In this document: positions 23,285 to 35,408 of the stretch, piece after piece
How positions within the stretch are numbered: position 1 is the stretch's first letter
Layout of the letters: each line of letters begins with the position of its first letter
From: Chrysoporthe austroafricana
Taxonomy: Eukaryota; Ascomycota; Sordariomycetes; Diaporthales; Cryphonectriaceae
Direction of reading: 5' to 3'
NCBI GenBank assembly: GCA_001051155.2
Contig: JYIP02000003.1
Location: forward strand, 930,001 to 994,000
DNA length: 64,000 bases
Notes under the pieces: generated by a model
Databases searched by the model: none
Told to the model about the DNA's origin: nothing
The model's input: the letters and a program-made list of their open reading frames with translations, nothing else
Program-made: the position numbers and the translations under genes

Positions 23285-24115
23285 CCACATATGATGTACT
23301 TGCGCCGAGTAAGAAAGAGAAGAGGAACGCGCGTAGCGAAGCAAAAACCCCCACAATATCCGAGTGATGATCTGCCATATTCGTCATGACCATGCCGGGC
23401 TCAACACTGAAGACGGGCTAGGCGTGGTGACTCCCCCCAAACCTGGCTGGTAAAGACACGGCAGATAGCACGTTAGCTGTTTTAGATTGGCCATGTCCAG
23501 ACGATCTGTTGAAAAGGGCTCCTCCTTGGATGTAATAGGTCGGTAGCAATTAGCTTAAGTCGTTCTCCACCACAAGGGGACATCCATGAAACACTATAGA
23601 GTTCGCGAACAAGAAATATGCTTATGTCAAAATTGTCGTCTCCAAATTGAATGGGGTGGGATGATGGGCATCGCTGGCTATATTCACAACTTGTGCCGGC
23701 TGTGGTGCCTTGAACAATTTCGGAGGGATAAGGTTAGTGAAGATAGAGAGGCCGAGATGGTTGGATGCGAGGTCGGATTCCGAGCCGTCCTAGAACGGCG
23801 TGTAGATGATATTCCGGATACCGGCATTGCTAATTAGCACGTCGATGTGCAACATATCATGCCAGGCGTTGACTTCATCCGCAGCGGCTCGGAACGCGCT
23901 AAGAGATACCAAATCAAGGGACAAAATGCGAGCCTTGCTTCCGGCATGCGCCAAGGTGATATGATTGGCAGTTCTCTGATTTCCAGATTGGTCACGTCCT
24001 GCAAGCATAAGCAGCACTGGCTTGGCTGCAGCGATGCTCAGTGACAAAAAGTGGCCCCCAAGTCACGATCTGTTTCGCTAGACGCTAGACCAATCTTGGT
24101 GTTGTACTGCCCCAT
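23285..24115 (-). pseudogene. Decayed short-chain dehydrogenase
   Basis: The reading frame starting at 24115 (MGQYNTKIGLAS) begins like a retinol-dehydrogenase-type SDR but hits a stop after about 30 codons, where the cofactor glycine motif should be. Recognisable remnants continue on the same strand: LLMLAGRD, DVLISNAGI, an in-frame TAG at 23790-23792, SNHLGL, VVNIASDAHH, then SGHGQSKTAN where the catalytic Tyr of YxxxK is His, and FSVEPGMVMTNM. At least two further stops interrupt it. It is in the same orientation as the other dehydrogenases and carries an intact copy of the shared palindrome 130 nt upstream of its start. This suggests it was once a working cluster member. Confidence 0.8.
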
Positions 24116-25167
24116 GTTGTACAAGTGCTTAGGGCCTGATATAAAAGCGTAATCGAACCGAAAAGAGGATTTCCTCGGCATGAACTAGACTGAGCTGCGT
24201 GTTGATCCATTCCGACAGGTCATCAATAATTGCCTCGATACTTGCCTACCTAGGTAGTCGGGGATATGATGCTCGGGACATTTGCGGGAATCTATCCGTG
24301 ATCACTGATCAGACCAAGTTGAAGGAGACATTCTAAATCGGGACCTTTCCCAGTTTATCGCAGCCCTCGCTTCTTGATCCTTCATAGCTGCGTATGAGCT
24401 GTGCGGTCGCTGTCATGGTTCCATCCTCGTCATCCTCTGTAGGTATGACGATATCGGCGATGAGGATGACTACCGGACCTTTGTCCCCATGAAATTCGTA
24501 CCCGCTAGTCTCATTCCTTCAGATCAGCCTCCCTCCGATTGCAACAAGACAAATGCATGCCCAGAGAGCAGATCCCGCTGAGCATGCATGTCAGCTTGTT
24601 GAGTTCATCTAGGACTAAATTGGAAGTGGCCGAAGAACGGCACATACCTGATGAAGTAGTAGCCTATCTCATCGACTTCCTCCGAGACATAGCTATCTGC
24701 TTGGTGAGATGAAGTCCGAACATGGATTCAGCTCACAAGCACGCGCAAATTTGGCCTAGCTTCCACTCGGCCTTGACCTCTCAACATCCAAATTGTGCCT
24801 TGGCCGATACTCAGACTACACGGATACAAGCGCAGTTCCAACAAAATGCGATCTACCGCACATCCTCTAGGCTCTCTCTATATTCTGTGTCCTAGATCTC
24901 TACGCGAAGGATGCCACCAGATTCTATCTTGCTTATACAGATCAGGACTCACAAGCTCAATTTAGACATTGTCACGACCGCATCACTTGCTTCATTGCGC
25001 CATCAAGTGCAATCGGCAGAGCAATATATGGGGGTACCAATACGGTAGCGCACTTCGTTAAATAATAATAACACGAAAGTGTACTGGCCCCTGAGACTCT
25101 TCAAAGTCCATGCTGGCGTGCTATCTGCGAGCCACTCATTAACGCTTTGATTGTAAAAAGACCAGTG
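24116..25167. other. Intergenic stretch between dehydrogenase pseudogene and P450 3
   Basis: This is the divergent promoter region of the pseudogene (minus) and P450 3 (plus). It contains the palindrome at 24246-24257. No other gene is supported. Confidence 0.55.
24246..24257. promoter_or_regulatory. 12-bp palindrome CTACCTAGGTAG, copy 3
   Basis: Identical to copies 1 and 2. It ends 130 nt upstream of the start of the decayed dehydrogenase at 24115 (minus strand). Confidence 0.45.
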
Positions 25168-27444
25168 ATGGGACTGCAGAATACTCAGGGAGGTCTTAAT
25201 GAGACCGTGCAATTCAAATCACCGCAAGACACATTGGATTCACTCGTGTTAAGCTGCAAGATTCATTGGGTTAGCAGCTTGGTTATACTAGTAGGGACCT
25301 TCAACGTATTTCAATGAACTGTTGGCGATCTCTCCACTAATAAGACTGAGATATAGCTTGTGACGTATTGCCTGGCCAAGGCAGTGTACAATGTCTATTT
25401 CCACCCTCTCGCCGACTTTCCGGGACCATTATTCGCGCGGGCGAGTCTTGTAAGAACCACAAAGCTTAAGGAAATGGGGTATCGAATTTGTTTATGATCT
25501 AACTTCTCTTCCGTTGCCGACGACGTAGCTATGGAGGTTCTGGCACACCATGGGAGGTCGACATCATGGCGAGGTCGAAAGGCAACATAAGAAATACGGT
25601 ACGTAACCATATGGATCATGTAAAACGTTGAGGAACTAAGACTAAGCATGACTCTCGTTTAGGCAAGGTGTTTCGAGTTTCTCCTAATGAACTGAGCTTC
25701 GCATCCGTAGAGTCATACAAAGACATCTACGGTTTTCCTCCAGCTGGAGGTCCTCAACTCATCAAGAGCGATTTTTATGAAATCTATGTAAATAGACCTC
25801 CCATCTCAAGCCCTCATAGAATGCCTCATAGACCATCAAGCGAGTGCTGTATATCTAACTTTGATGTCTATTAGGGCTCTGGGTATAAAACAGGATGTAT
25901 CGGCTCGGAGAGGGACCCAAAAGTCCATACCAGAAAAAAGAAGAATCTTATAGCGGCATTTTCTTCGAAAGCACTGGCGGCCCAGGAAGGGATTGTTCAG
26001 CGATGCGTGGACCAGTTTGTGTCGAAAGTTGGGCCACTAAGTCGAGAGCAGCCCGCCGGCATTGACATGGTAAAGTGGTATGAGATGCTGGCTTTCGATC
26101 TCCTCGGCGAGATGTCGTTCGGAGAAAGTTTTGGATGCGTTGAGCAAGGTGAGTGGGCCTCTGGAACGCTTCCGAATCAAAATGCAGAGTCTCGTGGCTA
26201 TTGCTCACTTCGACACATCTAGAGAAGCATCACTTCTGGATAGACCTTATCCTACAACACCTGCGTGAGATCACTCTGGTTGATAATCTGCGTCGTTTCT
26301 GGATCCTCGCAACTCTGGGCAAGTGGATTGTGCCCTCTCTTGTCATGACAGTCCGTGAGAGACATTCTGGATACAGTCGGGCTAAAGTACAGCGGTAAGT
26401 CACATAACTTTTACCCTGTGCTATGAATTCTTGAAGAGCTTCCAACGCTTGTTACTCTTTGATTCTAACACTCCAACAGGCGTTTAGAGAATGAATCGCC
26501 TCGTCAAGACTTCCTAACCAATATTGTGGACAAGGTGAAGACGGGGGAGGTTCCTTTAGAGGAGCTGACTGCGCACGCATCAACACTCATGTGAGCATTT
26601 TCTCATCCTCCGAAATCCAGGAAAAGATTTGAAATGGAAAAATTCCACTACTGATTTATTGCTGACAAAGGCTTCTTGTTGTATAGCATTGCTGGAGGAG
26701 AGACCACAGCTACTAGCCTTTCTGCAGCCACATACTATACGCTGAAGACCCCAAGGGTTTTGGAAAAGCTCGTTAAAGAGATACGAGGTCGATACAAGTC
26801 GTATGATGATATTGACGCATCATCTGCCCTTCAGCTACCCTATTTACAGGCTGTCCTCAACGAAGCAATGCGAATGCACCCTTCAGGAGCACACGGATTT
26901 CCCAGAATATCTCCAGGTGTACAAATAAGCGGGCACTGGGTGCCAGAAGGAGTGAGTCTTCACAATACTATGAGCACCGATTTTGCATCTTCCATTACAG
27001 ACCCCTAATTTTCGCTATGCGAGATTGAGCTGACAGGTCATGGTCATACTCTAGACAGAGGTGTACACAAGTACCTGGACGGTATCGCACGATCCTAGAT
27101 ATTTCTCCAACCCTTGGCAATTCAGACCAGAGAGGTGGATTGATGCCGACTGTAAAGATGTCAAAGAGGCCAGTCAGCCTTTCTCTCTCGGCTTCAGAGC
27201 TTGTATTGGCCGAAAGCAAGTCGAGCCCCAACAAGTAACTCGAGAATAACTTTTACTGACTGTGTTCTCGAGTAGTTTCGCTTACGTCCAGATGTCCTTG
27301 TGCCTCGCGAAACTTCTCTTCAAGTATGACCTGGAGCTTGTAGACAAAGACCTAGACTGGGAAGGTGAATCCCGCCACTATGTGATGTGGTGGAAAGCAC
27401 CGATTTGCGTACGCGCAACAGAGAGACATGACAGTGGGTGTTAG
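25168..27444 (+). CDS. Cytochrome P450 monooxygenase 3, paralogue of P450 2
   Basis: Ten exons (25168-25305, 25357-25449, 25529-25598, 25663-25787, 25875-26148, 26223-26394, 26480-26590, 26687-26951, 27055-27215, 27276-27444) give 525 residues with every phase matching. The membrane anchor spans the exon 1/2 junction. The hinge is FHPLADFPGP, the I-helix IAGGETT, the K-helix EAMR, and the heme loop FSLGFRACIG with Cys466 as ligand. The last intron (27216-27275) begins with GC, not GT (GCAAGT donor), has a TACTGAC branch site and falls four codons after the heme cysteine. Despite many introns and moderate AT content there is no internal stop, so it looks functional. It marks the right end of the cluster and should be a tailoring hydroxylase. 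Confidence 0.88.
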
Positions 27445-28104
27445 CAATTTCAAAGGCTGATCATGCACCTTGCAAATTAACTCGTAGAGCTAGTTGGAAG
27501 GCTCTCTCTGTGCATCATAATTATTCTGCCGAACCTGGATGAGATGATACGGTCTGACAGCCTTGAATTCTCCCTGTTGCATCTCGTCAATCGAGCGCAG
27601 GCGAGCCCTTTCTGGGTCCTCCACAATAGCTATACATGTACATTGTTGTCACGGAACATAAATTTGTATGTCCCTCGCCTTGACCGTCGCGCCGTGAGAA
27701 CTTGGACCTAGTGCGAGAGGTAGCGAGCGACCATGCCGCCCGTATGCTCAAGCCGATCAGCCATATTGTAAAATGGCAACGTATACAATGGCTTAAGGGA
27801 CACCTCCACGTCTCCCGACTTGATATCAAACACTAAACTTCCGTCTAAAAGCAAACGCAGAACACATTATAACATTACGAATTTTTTTTTTCCCGACAAG
27901 CGAAATGACCCCTCCACTCACTTTTTGTATCATTGAAAACCCGTTCGCCTCCAGCAGACGCCTAACATGCTAATGGAAACACGACTAAAATCAAGAACAG
28001 ACAACTGCTGATATTCAGTTCCGTATAGAAGAAAATTCAAATCAATGCAATGCAATGTCCTTCTAATGTCCGTTGCGGTGGTTTTACAAGTACGATGTCG
28101 AAAA
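27445..28104. other. Convergent gap at the right cluster border
   Basis: P450 3 (plus) and SOG2 (minus) converge here. A T9 run lies near 27883. I see no gene. Confidence 0.6.
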
Positions 28105-31100
28105 TCAAAAGGCGACCTTGCTGCCATTGTTGAGGCGAAGGGGCAGTGGGCCGCCACTATACATGCCAGGGCTGATGGTAGAGCTAGGCGTGACAAGCTC
28201 GTCGGCGGACGAGAATGTGCTGTTGATGGAGCTCAGACTCGAAGAATTGTGGCTCGAGAAGGTGCCCGTGCGTGAGCCCATTGAACGTCCACCATAGGCC
28301 ATCAGCGCATCAGCTCTCTCGAAGACATTGCCGTTGAAGGCGCCTGCGAATGAGGCACTCTGTGGGGTCGACGGCACGGTAGCCTGGACGGCAGGGCCCA
28401 GTGCAGCAGACTGTGGTGTCATCGGTAACTGGGACTGGCTTTGTGAGGATGAGCTACCGAAGGCACTGGACATCGAGCTGGAGTGACTGTGCGCGCGAAA
28501 CGATTGCGACCAGGGAGACGAGAGAATGAGGTTATGAGTCTCCTTAACGCTCTGGTGTACAGGTCGAAGGCGCTGTCGAAGATCGTATGGCAATTGCACC
28601 TCTGGCACGGTGGTTGAGATGTCCTTGATCGTCTGGCCTACCTCGGACCAAGCGTCCATGAAATTGTTACAGAGCGCCCAGAAGGCACTATGGGTCCTGA
28701 TGCCTGGCTCTTTGAGCTTGATCATGGAGAGACGCTTCTTGAGGGCCTCCGTCTGCTGGATGGCAACGTTGCACTTGCCGATCAGCATGCGCCAGCACTG
28801 CACGGTCTTGGGCCGGTTGTTGACCATGGCGTTGTCGAGACAAGCCCCAAACTGATTATTCAAAGCCGGCAGTGTGCGCATGATTAAGTCGCTGGATCTC
28901 TGAAGAGAGAGGAAAATTCGCTCGAAGGATCGGTCGTCCTCATTGAATTCTCCATTGGCACCTCTGCTGCTTGTCGAAGAAGTCCATGACTCTCCAGACC
29001 GTGGCGTGGGCGTGATAGTTGCAGTTCGTCCAGTGCCGTTAATATAAGGTACTGGCAGTGGATTGAGGGGAACGTCAGTGGCAACCCTCAGATTGCTGGG
29101 ATTGTGGACAAAGTTTCCACTGCGAGATCGGAAGCCATGGCCTGGCCGTTCAGCCGTAGGAGTGACTGAACTCTCACGAGAATGTGGCGGGGGCCGAATG
29201 GTGCCGCCCATCGCAGCCCTGCTTGCTGCTCTCCTATAGCCGGCGTCGGGGTTCGGATTGGATACCGTGACACGCAGCTCCATGATGCTGTTATACAGCT
29301 GCATGAGAAGGGTGCGAATATATCGGGGATCGCCGTTCTCGATGAACATGTCGACGTTAGTTGCCAGAAGTGAGCATACGTGTGCGTAAGCGTTCACCAA
29401 GGTGATGCATGCCCTCTGAGCGCTCTCGTTTTCGATCAGACCAGCTCCTTCGAACTCGGCCACCTCGTGTCTCTGAATCTCCTGCTCAAGCTCCTCGACG
29501 TGGACGCTAGTGTTGTAGAACACAATTTCGAGGCTCGATCGCTTAGACGAGCCATCGCTGGCGAGACCCATAAGCATCTGGATCATGGGGTGGATCTGGA
29601 AGACAGAGTAGAGGACACCCTTCGCAGTTTCTAGGACAGGGTCGATGTATTTGGATTCACGCTTGCGCTCAGGCAGTACCGAAAGCCGTCGCACGTAGAT
29701 CGGGCGTTGAAGGTATGAGTCTGCAGGGCTAGCGGGACTCTTGACCGACCCTACAGCACCGTTCGGGCCCTGCATGGCCGATCCGTGACTGAGACCACGA
29801 TAGTGGCTGAAGCGATTATTCGCCTGGGTCTCATCCAGCGTGCCCAGCTCTTGGGTGCGTTTCGATATGGAAGCCATGCGTCGCTGGCGTTCACCTGGTT
29901 GCTGAGCACGGGAGACCTGAAGCATGTTGTCTGAGTTGCTGCGCACACGTTCATTCACATTCCCAATAGTAAGAGGCATCACGCCTGGTCGACGGATCGC
30001 TGTGTTCTGTTGAGAAAGACCACGATAATGAGATCGTGAGGGGATCGGTGGTGGTCGAATTGCGGTGTTCGGCGAACGAAGATCGGGGACGTCAGTGCCG
30101 TTAACTTTAATGGGAAATCGGCCGCTCATGACACGTTTGATGGGAGGCACACGCGGGGTCTCGACGCCTTCAGACGAGTCCTCGCCGCCTGCAGCGGCAA
30201 AAGCGGCCGCCTCGGCCTCTATCCGATCGTTTTCAGCGTGCTGTCGTAGGAACTTCTTGATGTTCGTAGTGACCGTCACTTCCTTCACTTCTGTCTCCTT
30301 GTTGTATCCGTCGTGAGGTGGGCTACTGGCCTGCATAACGAGGACCTCCTTGGGAGGGAATTGGATCGGGTTCCCGTCAAGCTTGATCATCTGCAGCGAG
30401 CCCATGTCGGCAAGACAGAGGGGTAGCCGTTTGATCAAGTTCTTTTGCACTGCGAAAACCTTCAACGACGTAAGCCGTGCGATGTCTGGCGGTAGCTCCC
30501 GCAGCTGGTTTCGGCCGAGGTCAAGGATCTCGAGAGATTTCAGGTCGCAAAGCTGCGAGGCAAGTCAGACATGGCTCACGCGAGCAACTCGAGGAATGCA
30601 GGTGCCTTGGAGAACAGCTTACCTGAAGCGGAAACTCTGTTATCCTGTTGTTACGGACGTTCAAGTACCGCAGAAGCGTGCATTCAGAGAAGCGGGCGGG
30701 AAACGTTGAGATTTTGTTGTGCGAGAGGGCAAGTCTAGCGAAGGCAAGGCGGCCACTGTCAGCTGCATCTCTTGTACTGGCTCCCTTGCATCTCCAGCGC
30801 GGAGAGTCGACTCACCTCTCCAATTGATCTTTTATGATATCCACAACCTCCTCCGGCAGCTTCTGGATGTTCTTGTGGCTCAGGTTGACAGTCACGCCAG
30901 GCTTGAGCTCGTTGCTGACGCCACTGGCCTCGGCGGCCTGGCTCTCGTTCTCTTCGACGGCCTTCTTCATTGCCTCCCGAGCCAGTATGATGACCTGGCT
31001 TGCGGCGATGGGCGCCGGGGCCGTAAGGCCCGAGTTGGAGGGCATCTTCCGCACGGTTTTGGGTATAGGCGGCGGAGGTGGGATGTTGCTGAGGCCGGCA

Positions 31101-31198
31101 GTCCCAGCAGGGGCAAAGGCCCTCCGGCCTTGGGCCGGGTTGCCAGGAAGCCCCATCTGCGGGACCGCGGATGGTCGGTCCATGCTTGTCGAGATCAT
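28105..31198 (-). CDS. SOG2: RAM-pathway leucine-rich-repeat protein SOG2
   Basis: Three exons (31198-30816, 30734-30623, 30552-28105) give 980 residues. A proline-rich N-terminus is followed by about five leucine-rich repeats (about residues 110-230) with the LxxLxLxxNxLxxLP pattern, e.g. LEILDLGRNQLRELP. A long disordered Ser/Pro/Arg region carries two HYRGLS segments. A helical Sog2 domain then covers the second half (VLYSVFQIHPMIQML onward). In yeasts Sog2 is a scaffold of the RAM network, which controls the NDR kinase Cbk1, polarised growth and cell separation; it acts at cortical sites of growth. Introns are 30735-30815 and 30553-30622, both inside the repeat region. Other in-frame ATGs lie slightly downstream of the one chosen. 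Confidence 0.9.
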
Positions 31199-33733
31199 AT
31201 ATCCAGCCCGCGATGGGCGTTGTATCAAGGGCAGGACAGTCCTGCCTTACAGTGATGCCCGGTGTGTATCCAACCCAGAGCACGCGCTCGATGCGGCGGG
31301 CGGTGCCCGATGGCAGTAAGCAGGCAGGTGTTCGTTCGTCAACGGGGAGCGAGGGAGCAAACGGCGGATCTAAACCAATTGGACGGGTTGCAAGTCCTGA
31401 GCACGCGGTATCATGATGCCAAATCACAACAGAGCGCGGCACACGGTGGCCTCGTCAAGAGCAAGCGAGGCTGAACTGCTCGGGCAGTGATGGGAACAGG
31501 GGCACGTCGGGGATTGGGGACACAGGGCGCTCGTCTTCGGCGGCCAGATCGAGGTCGTACAGGTATCTCCTGCCTGGCCTCGCGTAGATCGTGGATACCA
31601 GCTCGGGGGTGACAAGAGACTACCCTGAAGGTAGAGGGCGGAGGGATGCACGATCTGGGCCGGCTGGCTGGGTCGGCTGAGGATCGGGTAGCTCGCAGAT
31701 CTTGAAGCAGCGCAACGGTCCTGCCACACAGGCCGTCAATGCCTTGCGGGTGCCGTTCGTCACGACTGTGACGCGGGGAAAGGATCGAAGAACGCGGGTC
31801 GGGACTCGGATATGCGGAGGGTCAGGTGCTCGTCTGGATGTCTGTGTCGGTGGTGTCGAGGCCCCGATCCTCCTTTGTCGTCGAGGTGTTGGTAGTCCTG
31901 TGGTAGTTGTGGTGGGAGGAACCAGGCGGAGAGATGTTGTTTCGACGCCTGCCCGTAGTTGTGAAGGGAAAGGGGTTGCAGCCGTAGCGGCGGATGTACC
32001 AGCGCCATGTGGGCCAGACAGGCACAGGCTCCAAGACTAAGCGAGCGCTGAGACCAGCCAGCCAGGCCAGGCGTGCCAGGGTGCTAGGGTGGATCTCCCT
32101 CCAACCAAGACTGAAGTCAGCGGGTGGTTCCCGCCTCCCAGGCCTCCTTGGAATGTGCTCTGGCTGCCGAGGACAAAGTACAGAGGTACAGGGAAATACT
32201 GCGTACGCGATCACCAGCAATTATTCCGAGCTGCAGCACCAGTGCATTCATACCTACTGACCACCACACATCACGTTCACACGTACCTGAGACCACCCTC
32301 TCGTCTTGCTTCCGGCCCCGTGAGGTGACAGACAGTGGGAACCAGGCGATGTCTCACCCAGTCTCTCCTCGGCTGTCAAAAGTGAGGTACGCAAGGTGCT
32401 TCTAGGGCTGCACGATAGGAGCCTCTAGTTCCAGTAGACAGTTGCCCCCCCCCCCCCAAAAAAGCATTAACTCACAAGAGGTTGTTGCCAGGAACTTATC
32501 TCGCTGCTGCTATCGATGGTAGAAGATACATGCCGGGATGCTGAGAGATGGCATCTCTTGTTGCTGGCCCCCTAGGTGAGCCGGTGTGTGAGACTACAAG
32601 GCCACTGGCACAGGCTCTGGGCCGAGGTCAGTGAGACCGCCCACCATCGGCTTACTATGCCCAGAAAGAAGTGGTTGGTCTTGTAAGGGATCTGCAAATG
32701 TCAGACAAATGTTCATGCATGTAGTCCACGGGAGTCTACACATCGAGTCGCAATTGGGCAGAAAGTCTTGTCTACCTTTCGGCACCATCAACAAACCATA
32801 ACCGTCCTCGGCACATTGGCCCTCCTCGGAATTTCTTGAGGCCAAACCTGGCAATGATCAGAGATGGAGGATGGGCCTGGAGATCTCCGCCGCCAAGAGC
32901 ATTGCATCACTTGCAGCCGGGCTGCTGGGGCACTGCAACATCTGGCAATGGCCATGGCTCCACTAGTGCTCAGGGGGCCTGCGGTCAGGACTTATCAAGT
33001 CATTACTTGAGGGTACATACAGTACGGACAGTAACACCAACGATCACCAATGGACTGGACCCGAAGTGTCACCTCCTGCATGTCGGTGCAGCCAACTGAA
33101 GAGACAAGACAGAGTCGAGAACCGCCGGGCTGGGGACTGGGCAGCGCTTCTCCAAACCAGCCAGCGTTGCGCCCTGTCTGCCCTGTCTGTGCACCCACTA
33201 CTCTGCTGGTCCTGGCTTCTCCTTTCCCCTGCCAGCATCAAAGGATTGACTGTGAAGACCTCAATCTGGGTTTTGTTGCCGGCTATCCCGAGCCTGTGGA
33301 GGTGCGGACCCTGGTCATCGAGGGCCTCACGGGCCTCTGCAAGGAATGCAGCGCCGCTAGAACCCTTATAGAAGTTGTTTCAGTGGGCTGCTATAGGATA
33401 CCCCTGCCACTAAATCCGCGTACGATACTCAGTAGAGACGCGACCGCGGCGAAAAGTCACAGCGACAGCTGCAGTTCGTGGTTGCATGCTTCTCGGTCGA
33501 CCCGTACAACTTTGCCGGGAACTTTTAGGCCCAGGCAGCCGATCATCGTGTCTCTCTGCATCATCAACGCTGAGGGGACGTGCTCACCAAGGCGTCTGCC
33601 TGCCAATCTTCCTCAGCGAACCATGAGTGCTGTGACATAGCAGGGCCCGAGGCACAGTTGTGATCTGTGACCTTGGATGACAACCAACAACAAATTTTGA
33701 CGCGGCATCCACCACGAGAGGTCGTGTCACAAG
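31199..33733. other. Long divergent interval between SOG2 and the RecQ helicase
   Basis: The 2.5 kb between the two start codons have several long overlapping open frames on both strands (for example 33050-33640) but none with a domain, splice pattern or consistent frame. Long 5' UTRs or non-coding RNA are more likely. A C13-A7 run lies at 32445-32464. Confidence 0.5.
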
Positions 33734-35288
33734 ATGCCGCCAGTGTCCAGAACAAATTCTTATGTGGATCCAGAGTTCACCCTCCGGCGACAGTTTGGCA
33801 AGCAAGCCTTCAGGTAAACAGCCTACCCCGCATCCCCCCCCCCAAAAAAAAGAAAAATACACACGAGGAACTACAACAGAAAGAAGGGAAGAGCAGTAGT
33901 CCAACAGACATTCTCTAAACAACCGCCACAGGCCTCTGCAAAAAGGCATAATTGAGGCTGCGCTGTCCGGAAAAGATGTCTTCGTTCAAGCCGCCACCTC
34001 GTTCGGCAAATCCCTCTGCTTCCAGCTCCCAGCCGTCATCGACCATGGTATCACCATTGTGATCTCACCGCTGCTCAGCCTGATGATGAATCAGGTCGAG
34101 GCACTGCGACAGTCCAACGTCGACGCGCGGACGCTGAATAGCAACACCCCTCTTCCGGAGAAGGACGCTATCTACGCGGACCTGGCGACGGGGCACCCCC
34201 GGACCAGGTTGCTGTACGTCACGCCGGAGTTGTGCTCTGGCGAGCGCTTCCGCGCGAGGCTGAGGGTCGTTCACGAGCAGCAAGAGCTGGCGAGGATTGC
34301 AGTCGACGAAGCGCATTGTATCTCGGAGTGGGGACACGACTTCCGCAAGGACTTCAAGCGTCTAAGTTGGTTCCGCGACGCCTTCCCCGACGTACCGATC
34401 ATGTGCCTGACGGCGACGGCGAACGAGCAGGTCAGGAAGGATGTGCTGAGCACGTTGGGCCTGCTGAAGAGCCCCGCGCGGCTGCGGACCTTTGCGATGA
34501 CGGCCTACCGACCGAATCTCCATCTGGAGATTCGATTCACAAGCGACGAGGCCGACGATCGCTTTGACGATTTCGTGACGTGGCTGCAGGGTGTATACGC
34601 CCGGAGGGAGAGCGACGAGAGGAAGGCCGAGCTGGAGGCGAGGGGCGAGCGGGTGAAGAGCGTCCCCGGCATCATCTACACGAGCTCCCGCGGCGAGTGC
34701 GAGATGATCGCCGCCGCGCTCCGGAACGAGGGCATCGGCGCGAGGCCCTTCCACGCGAAGCTGCACGCCCAGACTAAAGAGGAGACCCTCGCCAGGTGGA
34801 TCAACAACGAGGAGGGCTACGACATCATCGTTGCCACCACTGCCTTCGGCATGGGCATCGACAAAGAGAACGTCCGGTTTGTGGTGCATTGGCGCATGCC
34901 GAAGAGCTTCGAGGGGTACTATCAGGAGGCCGGGCGCGCGGGCCGGGACGGCAACGCGAGCTATTGCTTTCTGTACTACAGCCGCGAGGACCGCGACAGG
35001 ATGTGCAACATGATCGGGCGGGAGGTCAAGAACGGGGAGAACCGCGAGGCGAGGCTGAAGAGCCTGCGGTTTCTGGCGGAGTACTGCGAGGCTACGGATG
35101 GGTGCCGGCATGCCATGATTTGCAGATATTTCGGCGAGGGAGAGGCACCGATGTGTGACTTTGCCTGTGATTGGCATAAGGACCCGCATGATCTGAAAAG
35201 GAGAATGGTGAAGGGCCTGGCGAGTGAGGAGTGGGTCAGCACGCAGAGAGAGGGGGGTGCTTACGATGGGTATTATGATGATTACTGA
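33734..35288 (+). CDS. Short RecQ-family DNA helicase
   Basis: Two exons (33734-33813 and 33932-35288; 118-nt intron) give 478 residues. A 3'-5' DNA helicase of the RecQ family is indicated by the Walker A variant ATSFGKS at 48-54, the DEAHCISEWGHDFR block starting at Asp152, LTATA, FGMGIDK and QEAGRAGRDG. A RecQ zinc-binding region follows with cysteines in CRHAMICRYFGE and CDFAC. The protein stops shortly after the zinc region. It lacks the winged-helix RQC extension and HRDC domain of Sgs1/BLM-type enzymes and ends in a short Tyr/Asp-rich tail (DGYYDDY). It is likely a DNA-repair helicase in nucleus or mitochondrion. The start was placed by joining exon 1 in frame; the C11-A8 run lies in the intron. 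Confidence 0.9.
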
Positions 35289-35408
35289 GGGTAGATGATT
35301 TTGCGTTATATGATACCCCCTGCTATGCTATGCTAGATGAGCAACAAGCTTGCATTTTTGCACACATGTGCATTGTTCTTTTCGTAGCATCTGCCTGCCA
35401 GATGTCGT

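Noticed and set aside
23586..23837. Plus-strand 83-codon frame
   Set aside because: Antisense to the decayed dehydrogenase, whose remnants read clearly on the minus strand.
33050..33640. 196-codon plus-strand frame upstream of RecQ
   Set aside because: No recognisable domain; overlaps other frames in a promoter-like region. Could be a lineage-specific gene but I cannot support it.
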